This document shows, one piece after another, positions 9,539 through 17,816 of a stretch of DNA of 37,476 nt (positions within the stretch are counted from its first letter, which is position 1; the number at the start of each line of letters is the position of its first letter). The stretch is taken from assembly GCA_030123765.1 (NCBI GenBank), contig JASJXX010000017.1, positions 1 through 37,476 on the forward strand, in the 5' to 3' direction. The position numbers were made by a program, and so were the translations under genes. The DNA comes from Actinomycetota bacterium. Lineage in GTDB: Bacteria; Actinomycetota; Acidimicrobiia; Spongiisociales; UBA5794. The notes beneath the pieces are model-generated. The model was not told the origin of the DNA and made no database searches. It saw only the letters and a list, made by a program, of their open reading frames with translations.

Positions 9539-10585
9539 GTGTCTCGTTCCCATAACCGACGCACTAGCATCCGCATTCCCTCACCGGAGCCGACGTTGGA
9601 CCAGCCGATCTTCCAGGATCTCGTACCAATACCGCGGGTGTGGCAACGCATGGAGGCAGTCGAGAGACGCCTCGTCGAAGCTTCGGTAGCGAACACCCCG
9701 TTCCTCACCGACATCGCTCAGCACCTCATCACCGCAGGAGGTAAACGGTACCGGCCACTGCTCACCCAGGTTGCTGCTGAACTCGGCGGCGACACCGGGG
9801 AGAATTCGGTGGAAGCTGGTGTTGCTGTCGAGCTCGTGCATCTCGGATCTCTCTACCACGACGATGTGATAGACGAGGCCGACGCACGCCGGGGGAAGTC
9901 CTCGGTAAACACGAACTGGTCGAACACAATTGCGATCCTCGCAGGCGATTTCCTGCTCGCGAGAGCTTCCGAGGTCACGGCGCCACTCGGCGAAAAAGCC
10001 GTCACACTCATCGCACGCACCTACGCAGAACTGTGCGAGGGCCAGGTCTCCGAACTCGTGTACGCCCACAGCCTCTCCCACGGCGTTGAGGGTTACTACA
10101 CCGTGATCGGGAACAAGACAGCCTCCCTCATCCGTACATCCGCAAGGCTCGGAGCGATGACAGGTGGCGCAGACGATGACACCATTGAAGCGATCTCGGA
10201 ATGGGCCTGGGAGATGGGGATGGTGTTCCAGATCACGGACGACGTCCTTGATCTCGTCGCAAGCGCCGAGTTCCTCGGCAAGCCCGCCGGCTCCGACATC
10301 GGCGAGGGAACCTTCACCCTGCCTGTGCTCCTCGCTGCCTCGGGACCGACGGGAGACGAGATCCGCACCCTGCTCGACGGAGGGGAGTATTCGCAAGAGA
10401 CAATCCGGCGCGTCATCGACCTGACCGTCGCTGGCGGCTACATCGACATGGTTCTCGACGAAGCAGTCGATCGCATCCAGAAGGCGGAGAAGGCGGCGGA
10501 CCGCATCCCCGCGAATCCGCTCACGGATGTGCTCTACAACCTCGACCAGTACCTCCTCGACCGTGTTGCATCAGCGCGCCATTAG
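9539..10585 (+). CDS. trans-polyprenyl diphosphate synthase
   Basis: An all-alpha isoprenyl diphosphate synthase of 348 aa that condenses isopentenyl diphosphate with allylic diphosphates. Both Asp-rich motifs are present: DDVID in LYHDDVIDEADARRG and the second in QITDDVLDL. GGKRYRP and GNKTASL are the other substrate-binding signatures. The bulky-side positions that set chain length cannot be read safely by eye; octaprenyl/heptaprenyl (menaquinone side chain) or shorter products are possible. The ubiE-type methyltransferase in this window would act on such a quinone. The GTG start at 9539 has only a weak ribosome site. The first 40 residues are poorly conserved, so the true start may be downstream (GTG 9639 or ATG 9651). 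Confidence 0.9.
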   Translation: MSRSHNRRTSIRIPSPEPTLDQPIFQDLVPIPRVWQRMEAVERRLVEASVANTPFLTDIAQHLITAGGKRYRPLLTQVAAELGGDTGENSVEAGVAVELVHLGSLYHDDVIDEADARRGKSSVNTNWSNTIAILAGDFLLARASEVTAPLGEKAVTLIARTYAELCEGQVSELVYAHSLSHGVEGYYTVIGNKTASLIRTSARLGAMTGGADDDTIEAISEWAWEMGMVFQITDDVLDLVASAEFLGKPAGSDIGEGTFTLPVLLAASGPTGDEIRTLLDGGEYSQETIRRVIDLTVAGGYIDMVLDEAVDRIQKAEKAADRIPANPLTDVLYNLDQYLLDRVASARH

Positions 10586-10616
10586 AGGCAGAAGGGGACT
10601 CGTCACGGGTGTGGAC

Positions 10617-10622
10617 TACCGT
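10617..10622 (+). promoter_or_regulatory. -10 element, leaderless promoter of the lipoprotein gene
   Basis: TACCGT followed by 6 nt and the ATG at 10629. It supports the ATG over the in-frame GTG at 10611. Confidence 0.35.
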
Positions 10623-10628
10623 CGGACC

Positions 10629-11975
10629 ATGCTCGGTCCTCCGGTCCGTCTCGTAGTGTTACTCGCCTTGCTCGCCGTGGCATGCACGCCAGCGAGCGAG
10701 ACGCCAACTACCACTGCTCCAGCTACCTCAACTTCTGTCACGAGCCCTCCAAGCACCTCAACCTCAACCTCAACCTCAACCTCAATCCCTGAGGATGACC
10801 TCAAGCCTCCAGAGACAGGCGATCCGGACGACGTTGCTGCTGACGCGTTCTGGGGTGCAGGGACGTTCCGCCTCGTAGACGACGAGGACCTTTTCGATGA
10901 GGCTGCACTGAGAGGGATCGAGCGGTGGCTCCCCGAGCGTCTCGTCGAGGGACTCGTGTGGGAGATGTTCACGGATGATGACCAGACCAGCGTCCTCGTC
11001 GTATCGGTAATTCCGGCGCTGCAGTGGCGGGGCGACCCGACCTTCCTCTCGGCACTGGTGACGTCACGCAGTGGAGTCGCCCCAACCGGGGTCGAAGACG
11101 GGATCTACCATGCTGAGGCACCAGACGGCCTCGCCATCCATGTCTGGTCGACCGGGGACGGGTTCATCGTCGCCACTTCGCCTGATCCTGACCGGGCAGT
11201 CGCGTACCTGATCGCTCTCGCTGCCGAAACCGGGCCGCAACCGGTGTGGGAGAAAGGATCCTGCCTCTACATCGACCCCGAGACCGAGGCGCTCCCGTAC
11301 GCCCCCTTCCCTCCCGACATCGTGGTGCCGTGCAGTGGACCGCACAATGCCGAGGTGATTGAATCGCTCCAGGTCGGGACGGGTCTCAACCAGTACGACG
11401 AGGATGTGGTCGAGTACGAACGGAACTATGTGTGCGACAGGGCGTACAGCGAGACGTTCGGCCCCCAGAAGGATCACACGCCCTCTCTCATCACCTACAT
11501 GCCCGACTCAGACGAGTGGGACCGCGGCGATCGTTACCTCACATGCGTCGTTCAGATCAACACTCTCAACGGTCCACTGCTCGTCGCCGGGCACATGGCA
11601 GACCGGACGGATCTTGCATGGTCGCCTGAGCCGGGAGAGTGCTTCGACCGAACATTCGCCCCCGAGTCGGTGAGCTGCGCCGTCCCCCACGCCTATCAGT
11701 ACATCGGCAACGCCGAGGTGCACTTCGACGCGTGGCCGGATGACGGCAGATCCGCTTTCCACGACGCCTGTGTGGAGATCCTCGACAGCTTCGCGAAGCA
11801 GGGGCCCGTGGAGATCGATGTGACACCGACCGGACTGTTCCCGTTCGCGTTCGAAGAGGGAGACCGATCGGTCCGATGTATGGCGTTCGCGATCGAGGAC
11901 GGCGCGCTCACCAACGTGATCGGCGCGTTCGACGAAACCTGGCGGACAATCGGATCAGGAGGAATCTCTACCTGA
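10629..11975 (+). CDS. lipoprotein with Thr/Ser linker and two septum-formation-like repeats
   Basis: A predicted exported lipoprotein of 448 aa. The N-terminus has a hydrophobic stretch ending in LLALLAVAC with Cys19 as likely lipidation site, then a Thr/Ser/Pro linker to about residue 55, partly coded by a perfect hexamer tandem repeat. A middle domain is not recognised. The second half has two copies of a pattern like the Septum_form family (Pfam PF13845): SCLYID...VPCSGPHNAEVIESLQV...C...GDRYLTCVV and ECFDR...VSCAVPHAYQYIGNAEV...C...GDRSVRCMAF. The paired cysteines suggest disulfides outside the membrane. An in-frame GTG at 10611 is the alternative start. The family is linked to septum formation in corynebacteria, but a role here is unproven. 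The sequence is otherwise hypothetical. Confidence 0.75.
   Translation: MLGPPVRLVVLLALLAVACTPASETPTTTAPATSTSVTSPPSTSTSTSTSTSIPEDDLKPPETGDPDDVAADAFWGAGTFRLVDDEDLFDEAALRGIERWLPERLVEGLVWEMFTDDDQTSVLVVSVIPALQWRGDPTFLSALVTSRSGVAPTGVEDGIYHAEAPDGLAIHVWSTGDGFIVATSPDPDRAVAYLIALAAETGPQPVWEKGSCLYIDPETEALPYAPFPPDIVVPCSGPHNAEVIESLQVGTGLNQYDEDVVEYERNYVCDRAYSETFGPQKDHTPSLITYMPDSDEWDRGDRYLTCVVQINTLNGPLLVAGHMADRTDLAWSPEPGECFDRTFAPESVSCAVPHAYQYIGNAEVHFDAWPDDGRSAFHDACVEILDSFAKQGPVEIDVTPTGLFPFAFEEGDRSVRCMAFAIEDGALTNVIGAFDETWRTIGSGGIST
10755..10784 (+). repeat. hexanucleotide tandem repeat inside the lipoprotein gene
   Basis: Five perfect head-to-tail copies of ACCTCA. The unit is a multiple of three, so copy-number change would only lengthen or shorten the Thr-Ser linker. 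Confidence 0.95.
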
Positions 11976-12035
11976 CGTTCCCGTTCTCCTGGCGAGTCCG
12001 AGGAAGCCGTCTTGACAGACGAGGGTGGCTCGTCC

Positions 12036-12356
12036 TCAGGGGAGCATCGTCAGCAGTAAGCGGGACGGCTCGCGCGCAACGACCGAGTGAGGCACAGAAG
12101 CCTCAAGATGCACCCATGAGGAGGGCCCGATCTCGGTAGTCTCCTCCCCTACCGTGAAGCCGAATCGTCCGGAGATGACCTGGACGATCACCGGGATAGC
12201 GGCCGTGTGCTCGCTGAGTTCCTGATCCGTGTCAAACGCGAATCCCACCACACGGATCTTGGCGTCGCGGTAGAGAACCTTCGAGAGGATCCCTTCGTTG
12301 GGAATCTCCAGGTCGGCGGTGATGTCCGCGAACAGGGTCATGTCACTGTGGCTCAT
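12036..12356 (-). CDS. small cupin-domain protein
   Basis: A 106-aa single-domain cupin. The beta-barrel pattern is visible: ELSEHTAAIPVIVQVISGRFGFTVG as cupin motif 1 with a reduced set of metal ligands, then WVHLEASVPHSVVA as motif 2 with a His. Such proteins bind a metal or small ligand, and the function cannot be assigned from sequence. Its ATG overlaps the lysS stop as ATGA, so it is the last gene of the DUF2520-panC-coaX-lysS unit. In M. tuberculosis the gene after lysS is the nucleoid protein gene lsr2; this cupin takes that place. Confidence 0.8.
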   Translation of the reverse strand: MSHSDMTLFADITADLEIPNEGILSKVLYRDAKIRVVGFAFDTDQELSEHTAAIPVIVQVISGRFGFTVGEETTEIGPSSWVHLEASVPHSVVAREPSRLLLTMLP

Positions 12357-13882
12357 GAGTCATCTCTCTTTTGACGGCGCATAGTCGGGAACAGAATCAC
12401 TTCGCGGATGTGATGCTTATCGGTGAGCAGCATCACCAGGCGGTCCACACCGATCCCGAGACCTCCCGTCGGCGGCAACCCGTACTCCAGAGCACGAATG
12501 TAGTCCTCATCGATGGGATGAGCCTCTTCATCTCCCGCTGCGCTCGCCGCCGCCTGGTCCTCAAAACGCGCCTGCTGGTCGAACGGGTCGTTCAGCTCGG
12601 AGAACGCGTTCGCGTATTCGGCTCCTGCGATGAACAGCTCGAACCGCTCGGTGACGTGTGGCTTGTCCCGGTGTCTGCGTGCGAGCGGCGAAGTCTCGAT
12701 CGGATGCTCCGTCACGAAGATTGGCTCCCACAGGGTCTCCTCAACGAGTGCGTCGAAGAGAGCATCGATGAGCTTGCCCGAGCCCCAGTGGTCCTCAGGT
12801 TCGATGCCGTGCCGCAACACGAGCGCCCGTAGTTCGTGTACCGGTGTGTCGTAGTCAACGTCCTCACCGACAGCTCCCCGGGTGAGTTCGAGCATTGTCG
12901 CGCGCTTGTACGGCCCGGCGAGGTTGACTCCCCTACCGTCGTATGTGATCTCGGAGCCTCCCGTCGCGACGACGGCGCATGCGACGACAACCTCCTCGAC
13001 GAGCGTCATTATGTCATTGAAGTCAGCGAACGCCTCATACGATTCGAGCATGGTGAACTCGGGATTGTGGGTCGCGTCGATGCCTTCGTTGCGAAAGATC
13101 CGACCGATCTCGAACACTCTCTCGATTCCGCCCACGACGAGCCGCTTCAGATAGAGCTCGGTAGCGATACGCAGGTACATGTCCATGTCAAGAGCGCTGT
13201 GTCTCGTCTCGAACGGCTTCGCCGTCGCTCCAGTTGCCTGCGCCAACAGCACCGGTGTCTCCACCTCGACGTACCCGCGATCCTCGAACTGGCGTCGGAG
13301 TTCGCTGACGATCTTCGCTCGGGTAAGAGCGACGGTTCGAGCATCCTCGTTGGCGAGCAGGTCGAGATACCGTCGCCTCGAACGCTGTTCGACATCCTTG
13401 AGACCATGCCACTTGTCCGGAAGTGGCCTGAGACTCTTTTGGAGCAGTTCGAATGCCGAGATCCGAACGCTCAATTCGCCGCGTTTCGTGACGATGACTT
13501 CACCGGTCGCTCCGATCCAGTCTCCCGCGTCGAGGTCCCGGAACGCGTCGAAAGCTTCATCTCCAAGCGTCCGCTTGTCGACGAAGAGTTGGATCTTCCC
13601 GGAGAGGTCTGATACGACGGCGAAGATGAGCTTCCCCATCTCGCGTGTGTTCATGAGCCTGCCCGCAACCGTGACGGTCTCCCCGCTCGACGCGCCCGGT
13701 TCCAGGTCGGGGAAGCGTTCGATGAGGTCGCTTGCCGTATCCGTTCGTCTGAAGGAGTAGGGAAAGCCGCCAGCGTCCATCACTCTGCGATATTTAGCGA
13801 GGCGGTCGCGCGTCAGCGGACTCGATTCGAGGGGAGACGAATCGTCCTCTGGCGTCTCGGGGCGTGGTGCGTCTTCGGTCAT
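12353..13882 (-). CDS. lysS: lysine--tRNA ligase (class II)
   Basis: Class II lysyl-tRNA synthetase of 509 aa that charges tRNA-Lys. An N-terminal OB-fold anticodon-binding domain (VAGRLMNTREMGKLIFAVV...IQLFV) precedes the catalytic core. Motif 2 is IFRNEGIDATHNPEFTMLES and motif 3 is GLGIGVDRLVMLLTD. An acidic, Pro/Ser-rich N-terminal tail of about 30 residues precedes the usual start region. It overlaps coaX upstream and the cupin downstream, both as ATGA. No membrane (LysX-type MprF) domain is present. Confidence 0.96.
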   Translation of the reverse strand: MTEDAPRPETPEDDSSPLESSPLTRDRLAKYRRVMDAGGFPYSFRRTDTASDLIERFPDLEPGASSGETVTVAGRLMNTREMGKLIFAVVSDLSGKIQLFVDKRTLGDEAFDAFRDLDAGDWIGATGEVIVTKRGELSVRISAFELLQKSLRPLPDKWHGLKDVEQRSRRRYLDLLANEDARTVALTRAKIVSELRRQFEDRGYVEVETPVLLAQATGATAKPFETRHSALDMDMYLRIATELYLKRLVVGGIERVFEIGRIFRNEGIDATHNPEFTMLESYEAFADFNDIMTLVEEVVVACAVVATGGSEITYDGRGVNLAGPYKRATMLELTRGAVGEDVDYDTPVHELRALVLRHGIEPEDHWGSGKLIDALFDALVEETLWEPIFVTEHPIETSPLARRHRDKPHVTERFELFIAGAEYANAFSELNDPFDQQARFEDQAAASAAGDEEAHPIDEDYIRALEYGLPPTGGLGIGVDRLVMLLTDKHHIREVILFPTMRRQKRDDS

Positions 13883-14652
13883 GGAGCGTCCTGGTTGATT
13901 TCGAAGATGATGCGCAGCCCCTCGAGTGTCAGGTACGGGTCGACGGTTTCGACACTCGAGCAGTGGGGCACGATGGTAGAGGCTAAGCCGCCGGTTGCGA
14001 CCCGGATGATCGGTTCGTCGAACTCGCGAGCGATCCTGTCCACGATGCCGTCAACCAGGCCGGCATGGCCGTAGAGAGCGCCTGACTGGATGGCTTCCAC
14101 CGTGCCCTTTCCGACAACGGATCGAGGTACGGCAAATTCGACCTTCCTCAGAGCAGCGGTGCCGGAGATGAGCGCGTTCGTCGAGATCTCGAGGCCGGGG
14201 GCTATCGCACCTCCGAGGTAGGCACCGTGAGCACCAACAACATCGAAGTTGGTTGACGTTCCAAAGTCGACGACGACGACTGGGGCACCGTACCGCTCCC
14301 GTGCAGCGAGTGCATTGACGATTCGGTCTGCGCCTACCTCGCGGGGATTGTCGATCTCAATCGACATGCCGGTGCGCACACCGGGCTCTACGACGAGGAC
14401 CCTGCCCGAAGTAAGATGCGGAGCGACGCGGCGCAACGCCGCTGTCATCGATGGAACAACGCTTGAGATCGCCATCCCCCGTATGTCGCTCTGGGTGAAC
14501 CCGTCGGCACCGAGAATCCCTACAAGCTGCCAGCGCGTCTCGTCGAATGTCGCGTCAGACCTCGTCGAGAGCCTCCAGCGACCAACGAGGTCATCGTGGT
14601 CGAACATGCCGAGGGCCATCTGACTGTTCCCCACATCAATAGTGAGCAGCAT
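13879..14652 (-). CDS. coaX: type III pantothenate kinase
   Basis: CoaX, an ASKHA-fold kinase of 257 aa that phosphorylates pantothenate with ATP in the first step of CoA synthesis. The phosphate loop LLTIDVGNSQMALGMF is at the N-terminus. GADRIVNALAARERYG and VVVDFGTSTNFDVV give the substrate and catalytic sites, and GGAIAPGLEIS is typical of the family. Its start touches the panC stop (TGATG) and its stop overlaps the lysS start (ATGA). It acts directly after PanC in the same pathway. Type III kinases usually need a monovalent cation and are not feedback-inhibited by CoA (family knowledge). Confidence 0.95.
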   Translation of the reverse strand: MLLTIDVGNSQMALGMFDHDDLVGRWRLSTRSDATFDETRWQLVGILGADGFTQSDIRGMAISSVVPSMTAALRRVAPHLTSGRVLVVEPGVRTGMSIEIDNPREVGADRIVNALAARERYGAPVVVVDFGTSTNFDVVGAHGAYLGGAIAPGLEISTNALISGTAALRKVEFAVPRSVVGKGTVEAIQSGALYGHAGLVDGIVDRIAREFDEPIIRVATGGLASTIVPHCSSVETVDPYLTLEGLRIIFEINQDAP

Positions 14653-15542
14653 CAGGGCCCTCCGTACAGAATGCTTGGTTCCGATAGTCGCACGCCACGA
14701 TCGGCCAGGCCAGTACCGGGGTTGAGGTGTACGTTGTCGATGAGACGCACATTACCGATCCTGGCGGCGACGGCGAGAAACACTTCGGCCTCTATCGTCT
14801 CAACACCGGCGACGTCCCTGGCAGTGGCTGCTTCGACGTACTCGGTCTCGACTCCGCTGTGGGTGCCGAGACGAGTGGCAGCTTCGTGCGTGAGAGCCGC
14901 GACGGATCGCTCCCCTGCCTCGAACGCGTCCGAAGCCGCGAAGAGGGCGGTACTCAGAGCCAGGGCCGATCCCCGGATCTCTCCGTCGAGCCTGATGTTC
15001 CTGCTCGAGAGCGCCAACCCGTCGGACTCCCGGACAATCGGCAGACCACGAATCTCGACCGGGAATGAGAGGTCACGCGCCAGCGCGCGCACAACAGCAA
15101 GTTGCTGGGCATCCTTTCTTCCGAAGAACGCGACGTCCGGACGCACTCCTGCGAAGAGCTTGGCCACCACCGTGGCAACACCATCGAAGTGCCCTGATCG
15201 ATAGGCGCCCTCCATGCCATCCGACGCACCTGCAACTCGTATCCGGGTGTAGTGCTGACGCGGGTACATGTAGGAGTCGGCCGGTGCGATGAGGAGTTGT
15301 GCTCCCGCGGTCTCTGCGAGGGCGGCGTCCCGGTCAAGGTCACGCGGGTACGCGTCGAGATCACCCGACTCGTTGAACTGAAGAGGATTGACGAAGACGC
15401 TCACGACGACCGTGTCGGTGCTCTCGGCTGCCGCCTTGATGAGGCTGAGATGGCCCTCATGAAAGAACCCCATTGTCGGCACGAGGCCAATGCGACCTCC
15501 TGCGAGGTCCCGCACCTCCTCGAAGGTGTGCACCACCTTCAT
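14652..15542 (-). CDS. panC: pantothenate synthetase
   Basis: Pantoate--beta-alanine ligase of 296 aa, a HIGH-type nucleotidyltransferase-fold enzyme that joins pantoate and beta-alanine using ATP. VPTMGFFHEGHLSLI carries the HxGH signature. VFVNPLQFNESGDLDAYPRD, FFGRKDAQQLAVV and SDGLALSSRN (the KMSKS-equivalent loop) are all present. It overlaps the DUF2520 gene upstream by ATGA and touches coaX by TGATG. panD, which supplies beta-alanine and lies between panC and coaX in M. tuberculosis, is absent here. panB is not in the window either. Confidence 0.96.
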   Translation of the reverse strand: MKVVHTFEEVRDLAGGRIGLVPTMGFFHEGHLSLIKAAAESTDTVVVSVFVNPLQFNESGDLDAYPRDLDRDAALAETAGAQLLIAPADSYMYPRQHYTRIRVAGASDGMEGAYRSGHFDGVATVVAKLFAGVRPDVAFFGRKDAQQLAVVRALARDLSFPVEIRGLPIVRESDGLALSSRNIRLDGEIRGSALALSTALFAASDAFEAGERSVAALTHEAATRLGTHSGVETEYVEAATARDVAGVETIEAEVFLAVAARIGNVRLIDNVHLNPGTGLADRGVRLSEPSILYGGP

Positions 15543-16330
15543 GCCAGGACGCCATCGATCGCGTCGGATGTCCCCGCGAGTCGGGCGGTGGATCGGGCGA
15601 GATCGACGAAGAGAGCCTCGGCCTGAGGGACCTGGCGGCGAATCGCATCGAGCTGCAATGCAACAGTGACGGTGTCCCCCCTCGCGACCGGGCCGGTCAA
15701 CGCTCCTGCGGGGCCGAGTTCGAAAGCGTTCGCGACCGTTGCTTCGATGAGGGGCCGTGCAGCTTCAAATGGAACGCCGGCAGCCTCGAAGAGGGCGAGC
15801 GCAAGGTCAAGAGTGGTCAGGGTGTAGTTCGCGACCGCTGCAGCCCCCGCGTGGTACAGCGGCTTGGCGTCATCGGTGAGGTCGAAGGGATGGCACCCGA
15901 GCGATGCGGCGAATCCATGAAGGATCCCTCGCAGGGGCTCATCTGCCGTGATCGCCATCCATGCACCGTCGAGGCGCTGTGCGCCGCGTTGCGCGTCCGG
16001 CAACGTCTGGAGAGGATGCAGCGAGCCGACTTGAACGCCGTGCGCCGCGATCGGCGCGAGCAGCGTCGTCGCCATCGCTCCCGACACATGCACGGTAGGC
16101 GCCGGATCATGTTCGTTCGCAAGGACTTCGGCGACTTGAGCGATCGCGTCATCAGAGACGGCGATGATCCGGAGATCGGGGGTTCCAGAAGTGATCGGGA
16201 CGAGGGCACGCAGGCGCGCAACAGCGTCGCTATTGCGACCCTCGACAGAGGTGATTCGGTGACCTGCCTGTGCAGCCGCTATGGCGAGCGCGCCGCCTGC
16301 ACGACCGGGTCCGATGATGGAGATATTCAC
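15539..16330 (-). CDS. Rossmann-fold DUF2520 protein of the pan cluster
   Basis: A 263-aa NAD(P)-dependent oxidoreductase-like protein: an N-terminal Rossmann domain with the dinucleotide loop IGPGRAGGALA, then a C-terminal DUF2520 alpha-helical domain (KPLYHAGAAAVANYTLTTLDLA with the conserved His). The architecture recalls 6-phosphogluconate and ketopantoate reductases. In actinobacteria a homologue (Rv3603c in M. tuberculosis) is the usual upstream neighbour of panC. A role as pantoate-forming reductase is an attractive guess, but not shown. The GTG at 16330 was chosen because the next residues ISIIGPGRAGG form the first beta strand. The frame stays open to an ATG at 16402, which would add 24 unlikely residues. 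Confidence 0.85.
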   Translation of the reverse strand: MNISIIGPGRAGGALAIAAAQAGHRITSVEGRNSDAVARLRALVPITSGTPDLRIIAVSDDAIAQVAEVLANEHDPAPTVHVSGAMATTLLAPIAAHGVQVGSLHPLQTLPDAQRGAQRLDGAWMAITADEPLRGILHGFAASLGCHPFDLTDDAKPLYHAGAAAVANYTLTTLDLALALFEAAGVPFEAARPLIEATVANAFELGPAGALTGPVARGDTVTVALQLDAIRRQVPQAEALFVDLARSTARLAGTSDAIDGVLA

Positions 16331-16453
16331 ATGGCTCCGATCCGCGTGGAGGTATCGGTCCGAGAAGAGTGAGGGTAGCCAGCTCCCTGGTTTCAGCAGC
16401 ATGCGGCGTGGACACTCCTCTCAACCGGCGAGGTTCATGCGGGTCGCATCTCG

Positions 16454-16528
16454 TGGGCCTACCTGGATTTGAACCAGGGACCTCATCCTTATCAGGGATG
16501 CGCTCTAACCAGGCTGAGCTATAGGCCC
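16454..16528 (-). tRNA. tRNA-Ile (GAT)
   Basis: Complete cloverleaf on the minus strand. The acceptor stem GGGCCTA/TAGGCCC is perfect. The anticodon GAT lies at 16491-16493 in the loop CTGATAA, and the T-loop GTTCAAATC is normal. CCA is not encoded. Confidence 0.97.
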
Positions 16529-16542
16529 GTTCGGAATCCAGG

Positions 16543-16548
16543 AGATTA
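16543..16548 (-). promoter_or_regulatory. -10 element of tRNA-Ile
   Basis: TAATCT on the minus strand, 14 nt before the mature 5' end. Confidence 0.45.
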
Positions 16549-16608
16549 CCAACCTCACACGACAACCGGCATGGCGTCGGACGCCTGAAATCGGTGGGCA
16601 GACTCTGG

Positions 16609-16614
16609 TACGCT
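16609..16614 (+). promoter_or_regulatory. -10 element of the two-component operon
   Basis: TACGCT preceded by TGG, about 14 nt before the Shine-Dalgarno sequence at 16628-16636. Position and sequence fit a sigma-A promoter for the histidine kinase and regulator genes. Confidence 0.35.
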
Positions 16615-16670
16615 CGCCAGCATCAACGAGGGGAGGCTCCCTGGCGGTTCCCGACAAACATCTCGGCAGA

Positions 16671-17816
16671 GTGGAGTCGGCCGATCATCTACCTGCTGAC
16701 GACCTCACGCGTAGCCTCGAGTGGGAGATGCGGCGTTTTGTCATCGTTCTGCGGACTCTCGGCTGGTTCTGGATGCTCCTCCTGGTCGCGACAACTCTCG
16801 CGTGGGATGACGGGGCCAACAGGCTGATCACGGCGGCGGCGATGGTGCTCGCCACGGTTTGGACAGGCATCACCTGGTGGGCTGCCCGGCACCGATCACG
16901 GATCTCGTCAATGGCCTTCCTCTTCGCGGATGGCGCCGTGTCCCTCATGATCGGCGCGGCCTCCTACTTTGCGGGAGCACACGACCTCTTCCACGGTGGT
17001 TATCCGATCTCGTGGCTCGTCGTGCTCGCCTACGGCCGAGGGATGACGGGCGCTCTGCTCGGCTCAGTCGCCCTGTTGGTTCAGCAGACGATTCTGCTGC
17101 TGCAGATGGGACGAAGCCCGGTGTCGGCGGTCGGGAGCATCGTATTCGTTCTGTACGCGGTCATTTTCGGGTTGTTGTTCGGAATGATCCGCCGTTCGGA
17201 CGAGAATCGCAGGACGACCGCTTCTGAGTTGAACGCGGAACGTGAGGCGCACGGGAGAAAACTCGAACGGCTCGAGCTCGCCAACCGGCTCCACGACTCG
17301 GCCCTCCAGACTCTCCAGGTGATCGACACAGACGCCGAGGATGCTGACCGTGTGAGGGCGCTCGCCCGCAGGCAGACGCGAGAGCTCCGCACTCTCATCG
17401 ATGCCTACTCGACGGACGACGAAGCGACGCTGCGGGGTGAGCTCGTCCGTGCCGCGGGCAGGGTGGAGGACCTGTTCAACGTCGATATCAGCACCGTGAT
17501 CCGCATCGACATCGCGATGGATGACACACTTCAGGCTCTCGTCGATGCGGCCAGCGAGGCGATGACAAATGCTGCGAAGTACTCCGGTACGAGCCGGGTC
17601 GACCTGTACGCTGCTCTTGAGGACGGCATTGTCGTCATCTACGTCCGGGATGAGGGCAGGGGTTTTGACGTCCACACCACCCGAATGGGCCACGGTATCG
17701 AGCGTTCGATCCGTGGTCGGATCCGCGACGCCGGCGGAGAAGTCCACATCGAGAGCACTCCGGGCAAAGGCACCGAGGTGAGGCTGTCGGCCTCACCTGA
17801 GATCGTGCCGGTATGA
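16671..17816 (+). CDS. sensor histidine kinase (HisKA_3, DesK/NarX-like)
   Basis: A membrane sensor kinase of 381 aa. Residues 25-173 hold about five or six transmembrane segments with almost no extracytoplasmic domain, so the stimulus may be sensed in or at the membrane. The phospho-acceptor is His208 in RLHDSALQTLQ (HisKA_3 type). The ATPase domain has the N box around Asn300 (EAMTNAAKYS), DEGRGF and GHGIERSIRGR. It overlaps the response regulator gene by ATGA, so the two form a pair. The start is uncertain. The GTG at 16671 lacks a ribosome site, while a strong Shine-Dalgarno GAGGGGAGG (16628-16636) lies 4 nt before an in-frame CTG at 16641, which would add ten residues. Confidence 0.9.
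   Translation: MESADHLPADDLTRSLEWEMRRFVIVLRTLGWFWMLLLVATTLAWDDGANRLITAAAMVLATVWTGITWWAARHRSRISSMAFLFADGAVSLMIGAASYFAGAHDLFHGGYPISWLVVLAYGRGMTGALLGSVALLVQQTILLLQMGRSPVSAVGSIVFVLYAVIFGLLFGMIRRSDENRRTTASELNAEREAHGRKLERLELANRLHDSALQTLQVIDTDAEDADRVRALARRQTRELRTLIDAYSTDDEATLRGELVRAAGRVEDLFNVDISTVIRIDIAMDDTLQALVDAASEAMTNAAKYSGTSRVDLYAALEDGIVVIYVRDEGRGFDVHTTRMGHGIERSIRGRIRDAGGEVHIESTPGKGTEVRLSASPEIVPV

Noticed and set aside
16230-16565. Minus-strand open frame with YSSAWLERIPDKDEVPGSNP
   Set aside because: It is a translation across tRNA-Ile and is a common false annotation.
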